The translations under genes were made by a program, and so were the position numbers. Below the pieces are notes generated by a model, which did not search any database, was not told the DNA's origin, and was given only the letters and a program-made list of their open reading frames with translations. A stretch of 64,000 nucleotides of DNA from Undibacterium piscinae (GTDB lineage: Bacteria > Pseudomonadota > Gammaproteobacteria > Burkholderiales > Burkholderiaceae_D): contig CP051152.1 in NCBI GenBank assembly GCA_003970805.2, positions 1,116,001 to 1,180,000 on the forward strand, read 5' to 3'. Of this stretch, positions 55,141-64,000 are shown one piece after another (positions within the stretch are counted from its first letter, which is position 1; each line of letters starts with the position of its first letter).

Positions 55141-56529
55141 TCACCGTAAATCGACAAGGAGCCGGTGTAAATTATCAAATTTGGTATATTCACCCAAGAA
55201 GGTCAATCGCACACTACCGATAGGGCCGTTACGTTGCTTACCGATAATGATTTCAGCCGTTCCTTTATCGGGAGAATCTGGGTTATATACCTGATCACGA
55301 TAAATAAACAAAATTACGTCGGCATCTTGCTCAATCGCACCGGATTCGCGCAAATCTGACATAACAGGACGTTTATTCGGACGCTGCTCCAAGGCACGAT
55401 TAAGCTGGGACAAGGCAATTACCGGACACTGTAACTCTTTTGCCAAACCTTTTAAGCTTCGCGAAATTTCAGAAATCTCTGTGGCTCGATTCTCACCTTG
55501 CGTATTACCCGACATCAATTGCAAGTAATCGATCACTATCAAACCCAACTTGCCACATTGACGAGACAAGCGGCGCGCACGGGCGCGTAATTCGATAGAG
55601 CTGAGCGCCGGGGTTTCATCGATATACAACTGCGCATCATTCATTTTCTGGATCGCATGCGTCAAACGCGGCCAATCCTCATCAATCAGGCGACCGGTAC
55701 GCAGTCTATGCTGATCCAGCCGCCCCACAGAACCAAGCATACGCATCGCCAGTTGAGCGCCACCCATCTCCATGGAGAATACGGCAACCGGCAAACCGCT
55801 ATCGATCGCGACGTTTTCACCAATATTAATCGAGAACGCAGTTTTACCCATGGACGGGCGACCAGCGACAATAATTAAATCCCCGGGCTGCAAACCGGAA
55901 GTCATCTTATCAAGATCAGCAAATCCGGTCGGCACACCGGTAATATCGCTGGTGTGATCACGGTTATACAATTCGTCAATACGCTCAACCACCTGAGTGA
56001 GCAAGGGCTGGATTGCATGAAACCCTTGTGCACCGCGAGAACCTTCTTCGGCAATCGCAAAAATTTTTGATTCCGCCTCGTCAAGCATTTGCTTAACTTC
56101 TTTACCCTGCGGATTAAATGCCTGGCCCGAGATTTCATCGGCCACCGTAATGAGCTTACGTAAGACACCACGATCACGCACGATTTCGGCGTAACGACGT
56201 ATATTTGCCGCTGACGGCGTATTTTGCGCTAAGGCGTTTAGATAAGTAAGGCCACCCGCATCTTCTGCCTTATTAATGGCGGTAAGGGCATCAAAAACCG
56301 TAATCACGTCCGCTGGCTTAGATCCGTTGATCAATTTGACGATACATTGAAAAATGATCCTATGATCATAGCGGTAAAAATCGCCCTCACTAATAAAATC
56401 AGCGATCCTGTCCCAAGCTGCATTATCCAGCAACAACCCCCCCAAGACAGATTGCTCTGCTTCGATAGAGTGTGGCGGTACGCGGATGGAATCTAATTGA
56501 GGATCGGAAGGAGCTTTCATGGCGCGCAT
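55141..56529 (-). CDS. dnaB: Replicative DNA helicase
   Basis: 462 residues. N-terminal domain IRVPPHSIEAEQSVLGGLLL; linker ~120-170; RecA-like C-terminal domain with Walker A GRPSMGKTAFSINIGENVAI, Walker B VIDYLQLMSG, and SQLNRALEQRPNKRPVMSDL carrying the arginine finger region. The start at 56529 has AAGG upstream; an ATG three codons later is an alternative. It unwinds DNA at the replication fork as a hexamer. It follows rplI in the same direction beyond a strong terminator, the common rpsF-rpsR-rplI-dnaB order. Confidence 0.97.
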   Translation of the reverse strand: MRAMKAPSDPQLDSIRVPPHSIEAEQSVLGGLLLDNAAWDRIADFISEGDFYRYDHRIIFQCIVKLINGSKPADVITVFDALTAINKAEDAGGLTYLNALAQNTPSAANIRRYAEIVRDRGVLRKLITVADEISGQAFNPQGKEVKQMLDEAESKIFAIAEEGSRGAQGFHAIQPLLTQVVERIDELYNRDHTSDITGVPTGFADLDKMTSGLQPGDLIIVAGRPSMGKTAFSINIGENVAIDSGLPVAVFSMEMGGAQLAMRMLGSVGRLDQHRLRTGRLIDEDWPRLTHAIQKMNDAQLYIDETPALSSIELRARARRLSRQCGKLGLIVIDYLQLMSGNTQGENRATEISEISRSLKGLAKELQCPVIALSQLNRALEQRPNKRPVMSDLRESGAIEQDADVILFIYRDQVYNPDSPDKGTAEIIIGKQRNGPIGSVRLTFLGEYTKFDNLHRLLVDLR

Positions 56530-56695
56530 TATACCTTTTTATTCAGCATCAAAAACAAAGAAACAGCGGCAAATATGATCTTATACGCCTGCGATTTGCC
56601 ATTAACTGTAAGCAAGAATTTACGCAATACCGAACTATGTTTTTTTTGCCATTGCAATTAGAGGACATCGCCACACTTTTATGATTCACAAAAAC

Positions 56696-56723
56696 AAAAA
56701 AGCCGGGATAACCCGGCTTTTTT
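56696..56723 (-). terminator. Terminator between rplI and dnaB
   Basis: A perfect 12-bp stem, AAAAAAGCCGGG with CCCGGCTTTTTT, around the 4-nt loop ATAA, 17 bp after the rplI stop. It should separate the ribosomal operon from dnaB. Confidence 0.96.
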
Positions 56724-56740
56724 GGAAACCAATGCTGGAA

Positions 56741-57193
56741 TTAAGCGTGCTCGCCCAATACCGAAACTGTAACGTCAACAACAACGTCAGTATGCAAAGC
56801 AACGGCAACAGCGTGATCACCAGTAGTCTTCAAAGGACCGATTGGCAAACGTACTTGTGCTTTTTCAACAGCAAAACCTTGCTTAGTCAGGGCTTCAGCG
56901 ATATCTGAGTTGGTTACGGAACCAAACAAACGGCCATCAACGCCAGATTTTTGCGAGATTTGAACTGTCAAACCACTCAATTTTTCGCCTTGAGCTTGTG
57001 CAGCAGCCAATTTCTCAGCGGCAGCTTTTTCCAACTCAGCACGTTTAGCTTCGAATTCAGCAATTGCCGCAGCAGTTGCACGACGAGCCATACGTTGTGG
57101 AATCAAAAAGTTACGTGCATAACCATCTTTTACACGAACTACATCACCCAGATTGCCGAGATTAACGACTTTATCCATCAGAATAACTTGCAT
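56741..57193 (-). CDS. rplI: 50S ribosomal protein L9
   Basis: 150 residues. [20 protein letters not shown] followed by [16 protein letters not shown] is the L9 signature; the long central helix (~45-75, [20 protein letters not shown]) and the C-terminal domain with [20 protein letters not shown] are intact. It binds 23S rRNA domain V. Last gene of rpsF-priB-rpsR-rplI. Confidence 0.98.
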   Translation of the reverse strand: MQVILMDKVVNLGNLGDVVRVKDGYARNFLIPQRMARRATAAAIAEFEAKRAELEKAAAEKLAAAQAQGEKLSGLTVQISQKSGVDGRLFGSVTNSDIAEALTKQGFAVEKAQVRLPIGPLKTTGDHAVAVALHTDVVVDVTVSVLGEHA

Positions 57194-57214
57194 ATTTTTC
57201 TCCTAATACCTTGA

Positions 57215-57499
57215 TTACGCTGTGTGCAGATCAGTGTACGGCAGCAACGCGAGGTAGCGTGCGCGCTTGATCGCTGTATCAACTTGACGCTGGTACAATG
57301 CTTTAGTGCCTGTCAAACGTGCTGGCATGATTTTGCCGTTTTCTTGCACGAAATCTTTCAGCGTATCAACGTCTTTGTAGTCAACTTGCGCTACATGTGC
57401 TGCTGTGAAGCGGCAAAATTTCTTGCGCTTGAACAAAGGGTTTTGTTGCTGACGCTTTTGCTTCAGTTTGCTTTTATCAAATTTTTTACCGAATGCCAT
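57215..57499 (-). CDS. rpsR: 30S ribosomal protein S18
   Basis: 94 residues. [40 protein letters not shown] and [20 protein letters not shown] are the standard S18 core. It pairs with S6 on the 30S platform. It follows priB by 9 bp. Confidence 0.98.
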   Translation of the reverse strand: MAFGKKFDKSKLKQKRQQQNPLFKRKKFCRFTAAHVAQVDYKDVDTLKDFVQENGKIMPARLTGTKALYQRQVDTAIKRARYLALLPYTDLHTA

Positions 57500-57508
57500 T
57501 TTAGGCTC

Positions 57509-57823
57509 CTAATCTAGTAAAGATGTCTCGAACTCATTTTCCTGAAAATCAGTGACATGAAAAACGAGACTTTTGCTGTTGCGATTTTTACGCGCTAAAA
57601 AACCCGTGAACACCATACAAACACCCAACTTTATCTCCAGGAAACGCTTGGAAATCGTTCCCGCAGCAATTGCGGTGATTTCAAATTCTACCTGGCGCTG
57701 AGTATTCGCCTGCTCTTGCTTAGAGTTGTGCACCAATACCGCTGTTGCTATCGGAATCCCTGCTGGCGTAAAGCGCAGCGCTGATTTCTCTGCAATGCTA
57801 GCGACAACTTTTAGCTCATTCAC
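57509..57823 (-). CDS. priB: Primosomal replication protein N (PriB)
   Basis: 104 residues with a single OB fold similar to SSB: NELKVVASIAEKSALRFTPA, GIPIATAVLVHNSKQEQANT, QRQVEFEITAIAAGTISKRF, and FTGFLARKNRNSKSLVFHV. It helps PriA restart stalled forks. The position between rpsF and rpsR is the usual one in beta- and gammaproteobacteria. Confidence 0.94.
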   Translation of the reverse strand: MNELKVVASIAEKSALRFTPAGIPIATAVLVHNSKQEQANTQRQVEFEITAIAAGTISKRFLEIKLGVCMVFTGFLARKNRNSKSLVFHVTDFQENEFETSLLD

Positions 57824-57853
57824 AAATATTTACGCGTCCTTCATTAAAACTTA

Positions 57854-58222
57854 TTAAGCTGCAGGTGCTTCAACGCGTTGCGTCTTAGCTGCATCTTCTT
57901 TCTGTACGGCTTTCATCATTGGAGATGGAGCTGTTTCAGCTTTTTTCATTTTAACTGTGAGGTGGCGCAGAACGGCATCGTTAAATTTGAATGCTGTTTC
58001 CAACTCAAGCAAAGTCTCAGCATCGCACTCAATGTTCATGCAAACATAGTGAGCCTTAGCCAATTTTTGAATCATGTAAGCCAATTGACGACGGCCCCAA
58101 TCTTCAACGCGGTGAACCTGACCACCACGTGTAGTTACGCTAGCTTTGTAGCGTTCGATCATTGCAGGCACTTGCTCGCTTTGATCAGGATGTACGATAA
58201 ATACGATTTCATAATGACGCAT
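57854..58222 (-). CDS. rpsF: 30S ribosomal protein S6
   Basis: 122 residues from [20 protein letters not shown] at 58222; the longer frame to 58267 adds non-family residues. [20 protein letters not shown] and [20 protein letters not shown] complete the S6 fold, followed by a short charged tail. First gene of the ribosomal operon, divergent from lexA. Confidence 0.98.
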   Translation of the reverse strand: MRHYEIVFIVHPDQSEQVPAMIERYKASVTTRGGQVHRVEDWGRRQLAYMIQKLAKAHYVCMNIECDAETLLELETAFKFNDAVLRHLTVKMKKAETAPSPMMKAVQKEDAAKTQRVEAPAA

Positions 58223-58434
58223 ATATTCTCCTTGTGGACAATAAATAGATGCCCGCCTCGGCGTCAAGACGAGTGCGGGAAGAGGAAAGCCGATAATAGT
58301 AACCGATTTTTAATATATATTCAAACACTTAACGGACTTATTCAAGTATGTAAGGGCGCGATGTCATCACAAAACGAGCCTATCCTGAATAAATCTGAAT
58401 AATTTGGCAGTTTTTACTTGCATAAGCCGCTTTA

Positions 58435-58467
58435 CTGTATAAAAATACAGTCTGCTTATACATACAG
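58435..58467 (+). promoter_or_regulatory. Two adjacent LexA (SOS) boxes upstream of lexA
   Basis: CTGTATAAAAATACAG (58435-58450) is a near-perfect SOS box (CTG-N10-CAG, CTGT/ACAG arms). CTGCTTATACATACAG (58452-58467) follows after 1 bp and also keeps CTG-N10-CAG. Both lie within 52 bp of the lexA start, implying autoregulation. Confidence 0.9.
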
Positions 58468-58485
58468 CGAATTGAAAGAACACTC

Positions 58486-59136
58486 ATGCTGAAACTCACT
58501 GCCCGACAGGAACAAATCCTGAATCTAATCAAGGATGCCATTCAAAATACCGGCTTCCCTCCAACTCGCGCAGAAATAGCGGCAGAACTAGGCTTTCGCT
58601 CCACTAACGCGGCAGAAGAACATTTACAGGCACTGGCGCGCAAAGGCGTGATTGAAATCGCTGCAGGCACTTCGCGTGGCATTCGACTGAAAGACTCGGA
58701 ACTTTCAAGTCACATGCCTGGCATGGCGATGCCTCATACAGCGATATTGCAACTAAACCTACCACTGGTCGGCAGGGTCGCAGCAGGATCACCCATCCTT
58801 GCCACAGAGCATGTAGAGGCGAACTACAACGTAGACCCCGCCCTTTTTTCTGCGAAGCCTGATTTCCTATTGAAAGTACGTGGCATGTCCATGCGCGACG
58901 CCGGCATACTCGACGGTGACTTATTGGCCGTAAAAAAATCAGACAGCGCTCGTAACGGGCAAATTGTGGTCGCACGCTTAGGCGATGACGTAACAGTCAA
59001 ACGCTACAAAAAAACCATATCGGGGATAGAATTAATACCTGAAAATCCCGATTATTCAACCATCAAAATAAGTGAAAACGAGACTGACTTTTCACTTGAA
59101 GGTCTGGCAGTAGGCTTACTGCGTAGTTGGTCTTAG
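58486..59136 (+). CDS. lexA: LexA repressor (SOS regulator, self-cleaving S24 protease)
   Basis: 216 residues. Winged-helix domain: [40 protein letters not shown]. The self-cleavage site is the Ala-Gly of [13 protein letters not shown]; the catalytic Ser is in [20 protein letters not shown] and the Lys in [10 protein letters not shown]. It represses SOS genes until RecA filaments stimulate its cleavage. Two SOS boxes just upstream show autoregulation. It is a single-gene unit on the plus strand, ended by a bidirectional terminator at 59418. Confidence 0.97.
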   Translation: MLKLTARQEQILNLIKDAIQNTGFPPTRAEIAAELGFRSTNAAEEHLQALARKGVIEIAAGTSRGIRLKDSELSSHMPGMAMPHTAILQLNLPLVGRVAAGSPILATEHVEANYNVDPALFSAKPDFLLKVRGMSMRDAGILDGDLLAVKKSDSARNGQIVVARLGDDVTVKRYKKTISGIELIPENPDYSTIKISENETDFSLEGLAVGLLRSWS

Positions 59137-59497
59137 GTTCAAAAGTAGTCCACTCAAACTAATTGAGCCTAATAGTAATAGTGAAAATAAAAGTAGAAAC
59201 AAAGACCAACCCGGGAGCCATTCGGTTTCCCAGTCAAAAGCGATTGCCCGAATTCCGGGCAGCCCCCCCCCCTCCCTCAGATACAAGTTTCACACACAAA
59301 ATCCCGCCACAGGTCGTAGACTAAACTAGGTCGAAACTGAAATTCATCGCGTAAAAAACCGGCACGCAATCAGCGGCAGGGTGCAAAATCGAACGACCGC
59401 GAAGATTCGGAAAATAAAAAAGCGCCCGATATTTTCGGGCGCTTTTGATATCGCAACTAAACTAATAGAAACTTAGTCAATACTTAGCGACGACACT
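59137..59497. other. Intergenic region between lexA and lon, with a C10 tract
   Basis: 361 bp between converging genes, no plausible gene. It contains ten consecutive C at 59263-59272 and the terminator at 59418-59446. I see nothing else. Confidence 0.5.
59418..59446. terminator. Bidirectional terminator serving lexA and lon
   Basis: AAAAGCGCCCGA (59418-59429) pairs exactly with TCGGGCGCTTTT (59435-59446) around a 5-nt loop; A and T tracts serve both strands. Confidence 0.95.
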
Positions 59498-61906
59498 TCA
59501 ATGCTTAATCGCAGGAGACTCAACTGCAACGTCAGTTTTAGTCGCTGTAGCAACCGCAACATCCTCTTCAGATAACGCTACAGGCTGACGTTCCAAAGCA
59601 ATTTCCAAAACTTTATCTATCCAACGCACAGGAATAATTTCCAGCTTGTTTTTGACATTATCCGGAATATCAGTCAGGTCTTTCGCATTCTCTTCAGGAA
59701 TCAGCACGGTCTTAATACCACCGCGATGCGCCGCCAGCAATTTTTCTTTAAGGCCACCGATAGGCAATACCTCACCTCGCAGCGTAATTTCACCTGTCAT
59801 TGCAACATCTGCCCTGACAGGGATACCCGTAAAGATAGAAACCAGTGCAGTAGTCATTGCAATACCCGCAGAAGGACCATCTTTAGGTGTTGCGCCCTCT
59901 GGTACGTGAATGTGAATATCGCTCTTTTCAAACACATCGGCTTTTATTCCGAGACGTTTGGCGCGGCTACGAACAACCGTACGTGCCGCCTCTATCGACT
60001 CTTTCATCACATCGCCTAAAGTGCCTGTACGTATCACGCCACCTTTACCTGGCATCGCTACCGCTTCTATTGTCAGCAAATCGCCACCGACTTCAGTCCA
60101 CGCCAGGCCCACCACTTGACCAACCTGATTATCCTTGACCGCCATACCAAAATCATAACGACGAACACCGAGATATTTATCGATATTTTTCGAATTGATA
60201 GTAGCTTTCTTTTCCGTCTTCTTGAGTAGCAACATCTTCACGACCTTGCGACAGATCTTGGAGATTTCACGCTCAAGGGAACGGACACCAGCTTCCCGTG
60301 TGTAATAGCGAATAATGTCGCGTATCGCGGTCTCTGCGATAGTAATTTCCTCTTCCTTCAGGCCATTACTTTTAATCTGCTTCGGCAACAAATAGCGCTG
60401 TGCAATACTCGTTTTTTCATCTTCCGTGTAACCAGACAAACGGATAACTTCCATCCTGTCGAGCAAAGCGGCCGGAATATTGTAAGAGTTTGATGTCGCC
60501 ACAAACATTACGTCAGACAAATCAAAATCAACTTCGATGTAATGATCTGAGAACGTATGATTTTGCTCCGGATCCAAAACCTCCAATAAGGCAGAGGATG
60601 GATCGCCACGGAAATCAGCACCCATCTTATCGACTTCATCAAGCAGGAACAAAGGATTACGTACGCCAACCTTCGCCAGACTCTGCAGGATTTTACCCGG
60701 CATAGAGCCTATATAAGTGCGGCGATGGCCACGTATCTCGGCCTCATCCCTGACACCACCCAATGCCATGCGCACAAACTTACGATTGGTGGCACGTGCA
60801 ATGGATTGCCCCAACGATGTTTTACCAACACCTGGTGGCCCGACGAAACAAAGTATCGGTGCTTTCAGCTTATCAACCCGTTGCTGTACGGCGAGATATT
60901 CCAGAATACGTTCCTTGACCTTATCGAGGCCATAGTGGTCATCTTCCAACACTTTTTCTGCATTCGACAGATCATTATTAACCTTGGATTTTTTCTTCCA
61001 AGGCAAATTAACGACGGTATCAATGTAATTACGCACCACGGTCGCTTCGGCAGACATTGGTGACATCATCTTGAGTTTTTTCAACTCATTCATCGCTTTG
61101 TCGCGCGCTTCCTTCGGCATTTTGGCAGCGACAATCTTCTTCTCAAGTTCGTCGATGTCAGCGCCCTCTTCACCCTCGCCGAGTTCTTTCTGAATCGCCT
61201 TTACCTGCTCATTCAAATAGTATTCACGTTGTGATTTCTCCATCTGACGCTTGACACGACCACGGATGCGCTTCTCGACTTGCAGAATATCGAGCTCGCC
61301 TTCCAGTTGACCGAGTAAATGCTCAAGACGCTTGGCAACACTGAAAATCTCCAGTATCACCTGCTTCTGCTCAAGCTTTAAAGGCAGATGCGCTGCGATG
61401 GTATCGCCAAGGCGGCCAGCATCATCAATCCCGGATAAAGATGCCAGAATTTCAGGAGGGATTTTTTTATTAAGTTTTACGTATTGGTCAAACTGCTGAA
61501 CGATGGCACGGCGCATACCTTCAATTTCGGTATCATCACCCTCTTCCAGTGCTACCGGAGTCAGATCTGCGCTAAAGTGTGATTCAGTTTCCGTGATCTT
61601 ATGTATGCGCGCTCGCTGCACACCTTCAACCAAGACTTTGACCGTACCATCCGGCAACTTCAACATTTGCAAGATATTGGCAATACAGCCTATTTCATAA
61701 ATATCATCGGCAGAAGGTTCATCCTTGGCAGCAGCTTTTTGCGCCGCAAGCATGATGCTTTTCCCCATTTCCATTGCAGCTTCTAAAGCCTTGATGGATT
61801 TAGGACGACCGACAAATAGTGGAATCACCATATGCGGAAACACGACAACATCGCGCAACGGCAATAATGGCAATTCAATTCGTTCTGTAATCATGGAAGT
61901 TGTCAT
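59498..61906 (-). CDS. lon: ATP-dependent protease La
   Basis: 802 residues. N-terminal substrate domain ([20 protein letters not shown]), long coiled-coil (~190-270), AAA+ module with Walker [21 protein letters not shown] and Walker [21 protein letters not shown], and the protease domain with the catalytic Ser in [20 protein letters not shown] and the Lys in [14 protein letters not shown]. It degrades misfolded and regulatory proteins in the cytoplasm. The C-terminal ~25 residues are a variable tail. It lies downstream of clpX, with a terminator between them, in the conserved clpP-clpX-lon order. Confidence 0.98.
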   Translation of the reverse strand: MTTSMITERIELPLLPLRDVVVFPHMVIPLFVGRPKSIKALEAAMEMGKSIMLAAQKAAAKDEPSADDIYEIGCIANILQMLKLPDGTVKVLVEGVQRARIHKITETESHFSADLTPVALEEGDDTEIEGMRRAIVQQFDQYVKLNKKIPPEILASLSGIDDAGRLGDTIAAHLPLKLEQKQVILEIFSVAKRLEHLLGQLEGELDILQVEKRIRGRVKRQMEKSQREYYLNEQVKAIQKELGEGEEGADIDELEKKIVAAKMPKEARDKAMNELKKLKMMSPMSAEATVVRNYIDTVVNLPWKKKSKVNNDLSNAEKVLEDDHYGLDKVKERILEYLAVQQRVDKLKAPILCFVGPPGVGKTSLGQSIARATNRKFVRMALGGVRDEAEIRGHRRTYIGSMPGKILQSLAKVGVRNPLFLLDEVDKMGADFRGDPSSALLEVLDPEQNHTFSDHYIEVDFDLSDVMFVATSNSYNIPAALLDRMEVIRLSGYTEDEKTSIAQRYLLPKQIKSNGLKEEEITIAETAIRDIIRYYTREAGVRSLEREISKICRKVVKMLLLKKTEKKATINSKNIDKYLGVRRYDFGMAVKDNQVGQVVGLAWTEVGGDLLTIEAVAMPGKGGVIRTGTLGDVMKESIEAARTVVRSRAKRLGIKADVFEKSDIHIHVPEGATPKDGPSAGIAMTTALVSIFTGIPVRADVAMTGEITLRGEVLPIGGLKEKLLAAHRGGIKTVLIPEENAKDLTDIPDNVKNKLEIIPVRWIDKVLEIALERQPVALSEEDVAVATATKTDVAVESPAIKH

Positions 61907-61986
61907 GGCGCACCCTTTTTCAAAATTTCTAACAGATAGATTGGCGCACTAGGCCAAAACACAAGCCCGTCATCAAAAAAAACAAT

Positions 61987-62022
61987 AAAAAAGCCACGCA
62001 GAGAAGACTCCGTGCAGCTTTT
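61987..62022 (-). terminator. Probable terminator of clpX
   Basis: AAAAGC pairs with GCTTTT and CACG with CGTG, with a small asymmetric bulge. On the minus strand the U-tract follows. It lies about 95 bp after clpX and 80 bp before lon. Confidence 0.7.
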
Positions 62023-62116
62023 CGATTGAAGCCTGAATTTTATTATTTCAGTAAATTGTACTGCTAATTCGAACAAGTAGCTGATTAATTAACATCTACC
62101 GCCACTTGCTAAGGAA

Positions 62117-63388
62117 TTATGATTTCGCACCTGAAACTTTTGGTTGTTCGTCATAAATCAGCAAAGGCTTAGCACCGTTTGCGATAGTATTTTCGTCAAT
62201 CACCACCTTCACCACATTTTGCTCATTTGGCAATTCATACATAATATCAAGCAAAGCGTGTTCAAGAATCGAGCGTAAGCCACGCGCACCAGTTTTGCGG
62301 GCAATCGCTTTTTTAGCAATCGCTTGCAATGCAGCAGGGCGAATTTCCAGTTCCGCGCCCTCCATTTCGAGAAGCTTAGAATATTGCTTGATTAACGCAT
62401 TTTTTGGTTCAAGCAAAATCTGGATGAGCGCTGCCTCATCTAACTCATTGAGTGTTGCAATAACAGGCAAACGCCCAACCAACTCAGGAATCAAACCAAA
62501 TTTAATCAAATCCTGCGGTTCGGCATCTTGCATGATCTGACTGGCACTTTTCTCAGTCTGACTCTTAACGCTCGCCGAAAACCCTATACTACTGCGCTCG
62601 GAGCGCTCAGAAATAACCTTCGCCAAGCCATCAAACGCGCCACCACAAATAAACATGATATTGGTCGTGTCAATTTGAATGAAATCCTGATTTGGATGCT
62701 TACGCCCACCTTGTGGTGGCACCGAAGCCATCGTACCTTCGATCAGTTTCAACAGGGCTTGCTGCACACCCTCACCGGAGACGTCACGGGTAATGGATGG
62801 GTTATCAGACTTGCGTGAAATCTTGTCGATTTCATCGATATAAACAATACCTTTTTGAGCGCGTTCAACTTCATAATTGCAATTTTGCAGCAATTTTTGA
62901 ATGATGTTCTCTACGTCTTCACCCACATAACCGGCTTCAGTCAAGGTCGTCGCATCAGCAATCACAAATGGCACATTGAGCATGCGCGCCAAGGTTTGTG
63001 CCAGCAAAGTCTTACCAGAACCTGTAGGGCCGACCAGCAAAATATTACTCTTGGATAATTCAACATCGTCCTTCTTACCCAAATGCTTTAGGCGCTTGTA
63101 ATGATTGTAGACCGCTACGGCCAAAATACGCTTCGCAGTGCTCTGGCCAATCACGTACTGATCAAGCAATCCGGTAATTTCAGATGGCGTAGGCAATTCT
63201 GTTTTAGCACTTGCAATCGTATCGAGGCTACTTATCTCGTCAGTAATGATGTCGTTGCAGAGATCAATACATTCATCACAAATAAATACGGATGGCCCAG
63301 CAATCAGTTTTTTAACCTCATGTTGGCTCTTGCCACAAAATGAGCAATAAAGCAGTTTTTCGCCAGTGGAGGATTTTTTATCGGGCAT
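62117..63388 (-). CDS. clpX: ATP-dependent Clp protease ATP-binding subunit ClpX
   Basis: 423 residues. The N-terminal zinc-binding domain has [20 protein letters not shown] and [12 protein letters not shown]+ motifs: [20 protein letters not shown] (Walker A), pore loop in [30 protein letters not shown] (Walker B), and [20 protein letters not shown]. It unfolds tagged substrates and feeds them to ClpP. It follows clpP beyond a strong terminator. Confidence 0.98.
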   Translation of the reverse strand: MPDKKSSTGEKLLYCSFCGKSQHEVKKLIAGPSVFICDECIDLCNDIITDEISSLDTIASAKTELPTPSEITGLLDQYVIGQSTAKRILAVAVYNHYKRLKHLGKKDDVELSKSNILLVGPTGSGKTLLAQTLARMLNVPFVIADATTLTEAGYVGEDVENIIQKLLQNCNYEVERAQKGIVYIDEIDKISRKSDNPSITRDVSGEGVQQALLKLIEGTMASVPPQGGRKHPNQDFIQIDTTNIMFICGGAFDGLAKVISERSERSSIGFSASVKSQTEKSASQIMQDAEPQDLIKFGLIPELVGRLPVIATLNELDEAALIQILLEPKNALIKQYSKLLEMEGAELEIRPAALQAIAKKAIARKTGARGLRSILEHALLDIMYELPNEQNVVKVVIDENTIANGAKPLLIYDEQPKVSGAKS

Positions 63389-63498
63389 GGTGCGGATTTA
63401 TATTTAACGGAGTAAGTGTAATATTACCTGCAAATTCATCATTCGTCATGACGACATGCAGGCCGAATTGGCAAACAGCAGATTATCGAGCGGAATAA

Positions 63499-63533
63499 AA
63501 AAACGCCCGCTACAGAAAGATGCGGGCGTTTTT
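63499..63533 (-). terminator. Terminator between clpP and clpX
   Basis: AAAAACGCCCGC (63499-63510) pairs exactly with GCGGGCGTTTTT (63522-63533) around an 11-nt loop, 15 bp beyond the clpP stop. Unless it is leaky, clpX needs its own promoter in the ~110 bp that follow. Confidence 0.93.
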
Positions 63534-63548
63534 GTCTATTTCAATGTA

Positions 63549-64000
63549 TCAAGAACGATGAGTCAGAACTTTGTCGATCAAACCATATTCTGCAGCAGCA
63601 TCGGCAGACATAAAATTATCCCGTTCAGTATCTTTGGCGATCTGCTCTATGGTCTGGCCAGTTTTTTCAGCCAATATGCCATTTAAGCGTTCGCGCAAAT
63701 ACAAAATTTCGCGGGCTTGAATTTCTATATCGGTAGCCTGACCTTGCGCGCCGCCAGAAGGTTGGTGAATCATGATACGTGAATTAGGCAAAGAAAAACG
63801 CTTGCCTTTAGCACCTGCAGCCAACAGGAACGCCCCCATTGAAGCAGCCAAACCCGTGCACAAAGTAGACACATCAGGTTTGATAAATTGCATCGTATCA
63901 AAAATAGCCATACCCGCCGACACCGAACCACCAGGAGAGTTGATGTAAAAGGAAATATCCTTATCAGGATTTTCACTCTCCAAAAACAACAACTGGGCAA
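63549..64000 (-). CDS. clpP: ATP-dependent Clp protease proteolytic subunit (N-terminus beyond the window)
   Basis: The C-terminal 149 residues are visible, the frame continuing past the window edge. The catalytic Ser is in [20 protein letters not shown] and the His in [20 protein letters not shown]; the substrate-groove [20 protein letters not shown] is also present. The full protein should be about 205-210 residues, so roughly 60 are missing. It forms the tetradecameric peptidase chamber used by ClpX and ClpA. Confidence 0.97.
   Translation of the reverse strand, partial: AQLLFLESENPDKDISFYINSPGGSVSAGMAIFDTMQFIKPDVSTLCTGLAASMGAFLLAAGAKGKRFSLPNSRIMIHQPSGGAQGQATDIEIQAREILYLRERLNGILAEKTGQTIEQIAKDTERDNFMSADAAAEYGLIDKVLTHRS

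Overview
The window looks like a chromosomal segment of a betaproteobacterium of the order Burkholderiales, most likely family Oxalobacteraceae (an Undibacterium-, Herminiimonas- or Janthinobacterium-like organism). This rests on gene order and content: rpsF-priB-rpsR-rplI, leuC-entericidin-leuD-leuB-asd-fimV-truA, holC followed by a holC-associated small gene, and aceE-aceF-lpdA in which the E3 carries its own lipoyl domain. The taxonomic call is inference; no 16S rRNA gene is present.

Region 1 (1-16.4 kb) is accessory. It holds c-di-GMP signalling genes (a partial HDOD/EAL-type protein and a 1339-residue MASE1-PAS-GAF-PAS-PAS-GGDEF-EAL protein), an isomerase, a periplasmic binding protein, a TetR/metallo-beta-lactamase-fold pair, an ECF-like sigma factor, a second TetR gene followed by a wrecked beta-propeller gene, a MerR/DUF2938 pair with a SoxR-box-like operator, an integron gene cassette with a well-formed attC site but no integrase, and an IS110-family insertion sequence whose 3' flank may encode a bridge RNA. 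Five copies of a REP-like palindromic repeat are scattered only through this part.

Region 2 (16.4-27.7 kb) carries the pyruvate dehydrogenase operon (aceE-aceF-lpdA, minus strand, with a 21-bp palindrome between aceE and aceF), folD, the M3 peptidase prlC, a DUF4124/glutaredoxin-like protein, holC, a truncated small gene, and three identical tRNA-Gly(GCC) genes. Region 3 (27.7-38.4 kb) is a minus-strand housekeeping block: lepA-lepB-DUF4845-rnc-era-recO-pdxJ-acpS-uvrC-pgsA, tightly packed with 4-bp overlaps, plus truA. Region 4 (38.5-47.6 kb) is fimV, asd, leuB, leuD, an entericidin lipoprotein, leuC and aroC. Region 5 (47.8-64 kb) has a REC-DUF3369-GGDEF-EAL regulator, a LytS/LytTR two-component pair, DUF47-pit phosphate transport, dnaB, rplI-rpsR-priB-rpsF, lexA with two adjacent SOS boxes, and lon, clpX and clpP (partial at the window end).

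The most important general observation is a set of single-base frameshifts in A/T homopolymers that break otherwise perfect housekeeping genes (aceF, prlC twice, lepA, fimV, aroC, and probably the holC-linked gene). Restoring one base gives family-length proteins, and in lepA it restores a 4-bp overlap with lepB, so these are more likely residual sequencing errors than real pseudogenes. The most biologically interesting loci are the attC cassette plus IS110 neighbourhood, the REP-like family, the tandem arrays that begin exactly at stop codons (9159 and 25926), and the beta-propeller/MerR rearrangement at 11.2-12.1 kb.
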